Source: an uncultured Bdellovibrionales bacterium
Lineage (GTDB): Bacteria; Bdellovibrionota; Bdellovibrionia; Bdellovibrionales; UBA1609
DNA length: 7,566 nucleotides
NCBI GenBank assembly: GCA_937980625.1
Contig: CALJPJ010000318.1
Span: 1-7,566, forward strand
Direction: 5' to 3'
The position numbers and the translations under genes are program-made. Each line of letters opens with the position of its first letter. The stretch's first letter is position 1. The notes beneath the pieces were generated by a model. It made no database searches, had not been told where the DNA came from, and was given only the letters and a program-made list of their open reading frames with translations. Shown piece after piece: positions 5,498 through 7,566 of the stretch.

Positions 5498-6876
5498 TAA
5501 TTTATCTTCCAAGCCTCAAGGATCGACTCTAGCCTCATTCCCCTTGAACCTTTAATTAATACAAGATCTTCAGGGTGTAACATAGAATGGAATTTCATTG
5601 CAAGCATTACTTCATAAGTACTTGATAAGAAAACGTTTTTTTCAATTTCGTCAAAGTTAAAAATTGAAGCTAATGACTCGGCGTGCTGTCCAATATACCA
5701 AACGCCATCGTAATAAGGCTCAATAGTTTCAATGATTTGCCGGTGTATGGCCTCAGAGTTATCTCCCATTTCTAGCATATCGCCCAAAATAAAGTACTTT
5801 TTGCCTGAGTGATTTAGTTTTCGAACATTGCTATCTAAAGCCAAAACACTTTCAGGATTGGCATTATAAGCATCAAAAATTACTTTAAACCCCTCCGGTG
5901 CTGTTTTTAAATCGCTTCGCCCCCAAGCACCTTTCATTTTTTTTAGCTGAGGCCAAATAACCTTAGAATCCATACCTGCAGCCAAGCCTAAACAAGCTGC
6001 CACCATCACATTATATACATTATACTCACCAAATATTGGAACCCAAGATTCAGATTCAAAACCATTAATATGGCCTTTAACTAAAACCTTATCAAAATGA
6101 AGCTCTTGGGCCTGTAAAAATACATCTGCCATTTTATCATGCATAGAAAAAGTTAATTTCTTTGTCGCTGGCGATTGATTAAAGATATTTAAAGTTTCTT
6201 TGTTATCTAAGTTAAAAATATGCAATGCCTTTGGTGAGAAGTCATACAATTCTTTTTTAGCTTTAACTATATCTGCAAAAGAGCCAACCTCTCCAACATG
6301 AGCGTGACCAATGGTTGTAACCACTGATACATCTTGCTCAGCTATTTTAGATAAGTTTTTAAGCTCACCTAAGTGATTCATTCCCATTTCTACAATAGCT
6401 ATATCATCACTTGAATTTACGTTTAATAAGGTTAGAGGAACCCCCCAGTGATTATTAAAACTTGCTTTACTAGCAGTGACTTTAAACTGGCTTTCTAGTA
6501 TTACCTTAGCAAACTCTTTAGACGTTGTTTTACCATTTGATCCCGAAATAGCTAAAACCTTTACATTGATTTTTTTTCGCCAAAATTGAGCTAAGTCTTG
6601 CAAAGCCAACAAAGTATCTTTTACTTGAATGATAACAGTGGTTTCAGTTTTAGGTATTTCTTTATGAGTAAGTATTATGGATGCTTTGTTTATTATAGCT
6701 GACTCAATAAAATCATGCCCATCAAAGTTATCACCTTTTAATGGGATAAAGCATTTTCCAACTAAGTTTTCACGACTATCAGTGCCAACACCTCTAATAT
6801 GAGTTTTAATGTCACCAGAGACAAGCATACCACCTGTAGCATCTAAAATATCTTGTGCGCTCAGATTACAAGCCAT
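5497..6876 (-). CDS. murF: UDP-N-acetylmuramoyl-tripeptide--D-alanyl-D-alanine ligase
   Basis: MurF joins D-Ala-D-Ala to the UDP-MurNAc-tripeptide using ATP, completing the cytoplasmic pentapeptide precursor. Its 459 residues match the family length. The N-terminal domain has TDSR (32-35) and FIPLKGDNFDGHDF (43-56). The ATPase domain has GSNGKTT (112-118), NNHWGVPLTLL (141-151), EMGMNHLGE (163-171) and IGHAHVGEVGS (189-199). The VKAKKEL segment (204-210) and FNLDN (221-225) follow. The C-terminal domain has GEYNVYN (283-289), GAWGRSD (316-322), the MurF hallmark DAYNANPES (335-343), LGDMLEMG (364-371) and LIKGSRGMRLE (440-450). The ATG at 6876 overlaps the end of murE by 11 bases and has AAGGAGG 6 bases upstream, inside murE. 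No residue of note is missing. Confidence 0.98.
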   Translation of the reverse strand: MACNLSAQDILDATGGMLVSGDIKTHIRGVGTDSRENLVGKCFIPLKGDNFDGHDFIESAIINKASIILTHKEIPKTETTVIIQVKDTLLALQDLAQFWRKKINVKVLAISGSNGKTTSKEFAKVILESQFKVTASKASFNNHWGVPLTLLNVNSSDDIAIVEMGMNHLGELKNLSKIAEQDVSVVTTIGHAHVGEVGSFADIVKAKKELYDFSPKALHIFNLDNKETLNIFNQSPATKKLTFSMHDKMADVFLQAQELHFDKVLVKGHINGFESESWVPIFGEYNVYNVMVAACLGLAAGMDSKVIWPQLKKMKGAWGRSDLKTAPEGFKVIFDAYNANPESVLALDSNVRKLNHSGKKYFILGDMLEMGDNSEAIHRQIIETIEPYYDGVWYIGQHAESLASIFNFDEIEKNVFLSSTYEVMLAMKFHSMLHPEDLVLIKGSRGMRLESILEAWKIN

Positions 6877-7566
6877 TCAAAGCCTCCTTAATAACTTTGT
6901 GATCACTAAAAGGATATTTTTTTTGACCAATTATTTGATAGTCTTCGTGCCCCTTACCTGCTACTAATAAAATATCATTTTCATTACACATTTGTACTGC
7001 CATCTTTATTGCTGTTGCTCGATCCTCTTGTATAAAAATACTCTCTTTATCTTCTTTGTGACTTACAAGTATATCATTAATTATGGAATAAGAGTCTTCT
7101 GTTCTCGGGTTATCAGATGTCACAATAACAATATCTGAAAAACCATAAGCGGCTTTAAACATCATTGGCCTTTTAGTTTTGTCTCTATCGCCTCCGCAGC
7201 CAAATACAGTCACAATTTTTGACTTTCCCTTTATATTACTCTTAATATCTTTAAGAACACTTAAAACCTGCTTTAAGGCATCATCTGTATGTGCGTAGTC
7301 CACAAATATATTAATGCCGTAAGAATTTAAAATTGGCTCTAATCGCCCTGGTATGACAGGTAAGTTTTTAATGGCATCTAAAATATCACTAATAGAAAAG
7401 CCTTGCGACCACAACGCAACAATTGAGCCCACCATATTATAAGTGTTATGAACACCAACGAGAGGGTTTAAAAAATTATATTTTTTATTTTGATGAAACA
7501 ACTCAACCTCACAACCAACAAAACTTTGTGAGCTCACCTTAAAAATAAAGTCATTATGGTCTTGCT
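6866..7566 (-). CDS. murE: UDP-MurNAc-L-Ala-D-Glu--meso-diaminopimelate ligase, C-terminal part (5' end outside window)
   Basis: The frame is open to the right edge, so about 233 C-terminal residues are visible. The N-terminal domain and the P-loop lie outside. An in-frame GTG at 7537 is internal, because coding sequence (QDHNDFIFK) continues upstream of it. From that GTG, visible motifs are PLVGVHNTYN (25-34), VIPGRLE (61-67), VDYAHTDDAL (79-88), TVFGCGGDRDKTKRP (110-124), SDNPRTED (141-148) and LVAGKGHEDYQ (191-201). DNPR (codons at 7103-7114) is the signature of MurE enzymes that add meso-diaminopimelate; lysine-adding enzymes differ there. The KGHEDYQ segment also matches the mDAP type. 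It acts between MurD and MurF in cytoplasmic precursor synthesis. Its stop (6866-6868) lies inside murF. An upstream ftsI or another dcw gene is expected off the edge. Confidence 0.97.
   Translation of the reverse strand, partial: QDHNDFIFKVSSQSFVGCEVELFHQNKKYNFLNPLVGVHNTYNMVGSIVALWSQGFSISDILDAIKNLPVIPGRLEPILNSYGINIFVDYAHTDDALKQVLSVLKDIKSNIKGKSKIVTVFGCGGDRDKTKRPMMFKAAYGFSDIVIVTSDNPRTEDSYSIINDILVSHKEDKESIFIQEDRATAIKMAVQMCNENDILLVAGKGHEDYQIIGQKKYPFSDHKVIKEALNGL
6883..6889 (-). promoter_or_regulatory. Ribosome binding site of murF inside murE
   Basis: AAGGAGG, a full Shine-Dalgarno match on the minus strand, lies within the last codons of murE and 6 bases before the murF ATG. It fixes the murF start and suggests strong re-initiation after murE, whose stop codon lies inside murF. 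Confidence 0.85.

Noticed and set aside
7535..7537. GTG at 7537 as the start of murE
   Set aside because: The frame stays open with coding-like sequence to the window edge, and the visible part lacks the N-terminal domain and P-loop that every MurE has. The codon is internal.

Overview
This AT-rich window comes from a Gram-negative bacterium. Three things point that way: a TonB-dependent outer-membrane receptor, a MurE whose substrate motif (DNPR) predicts meso-diaminopimelate peptidoglycan, and a Sec-type exported protein. The style of the receptor plug (VTGSHIKR, then LRGLGSNRTLVLMNGRR) and of the Mur proteins fits a low-GC member of the Bdellovibrionota or a related delta-proteobacterial lineage. 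That placement is an impression from memory, not a search result.

Layout. Positions 1-1258 (minus) hold the first 419 codons of a TonB-dependent receptor that runs off the left edge. Positions 1259-1952 are a divergent intergenic region of almost 700 bases. I find no convincing gene there, but it holds AT-rich palindromes, a weak Fur-box-like site, a GC-richer imperfect inverted repeat that looks like a decayed dispersed palindromic element, and a good -10 box just before the next gene. Positions 1953-2891 (plus) encode a 312-residue exported protein of unknown function. A perfect 15-bp hairpin with T-runs on both strands (2946-2982) ends transcription from both sides.

From 3016 to the right edge, all on the minus strand, lies a division/cell-wall (dcw) segment in transcription order murE (partial) - murF - mraY - murD. 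Its genes overlap or sit a few bases apart, each with a Shine-Dalgarno inside or touching the gene before it. Together they carry out successive steps: MurD adds D-Glu to UDP-MurNAc-L-Ala, MurE adds meso-DAP, MurF adds D-Ala-D-Ala, and MraY moves the phospho-MurNAc-pentapeptide to undecaprenyl phosphate to give lipid I. In many bacteria ftsW, murG and murC follow murD. Here the cluster stops at murD with a terminator and a convergent unrelated gene.

I see no RNA gene, CRISPR array, insertion sequence or defence system. The window is mostly conserved housekeeping. The least explained parts are the divergent intergenic region and the unknown exported protein.
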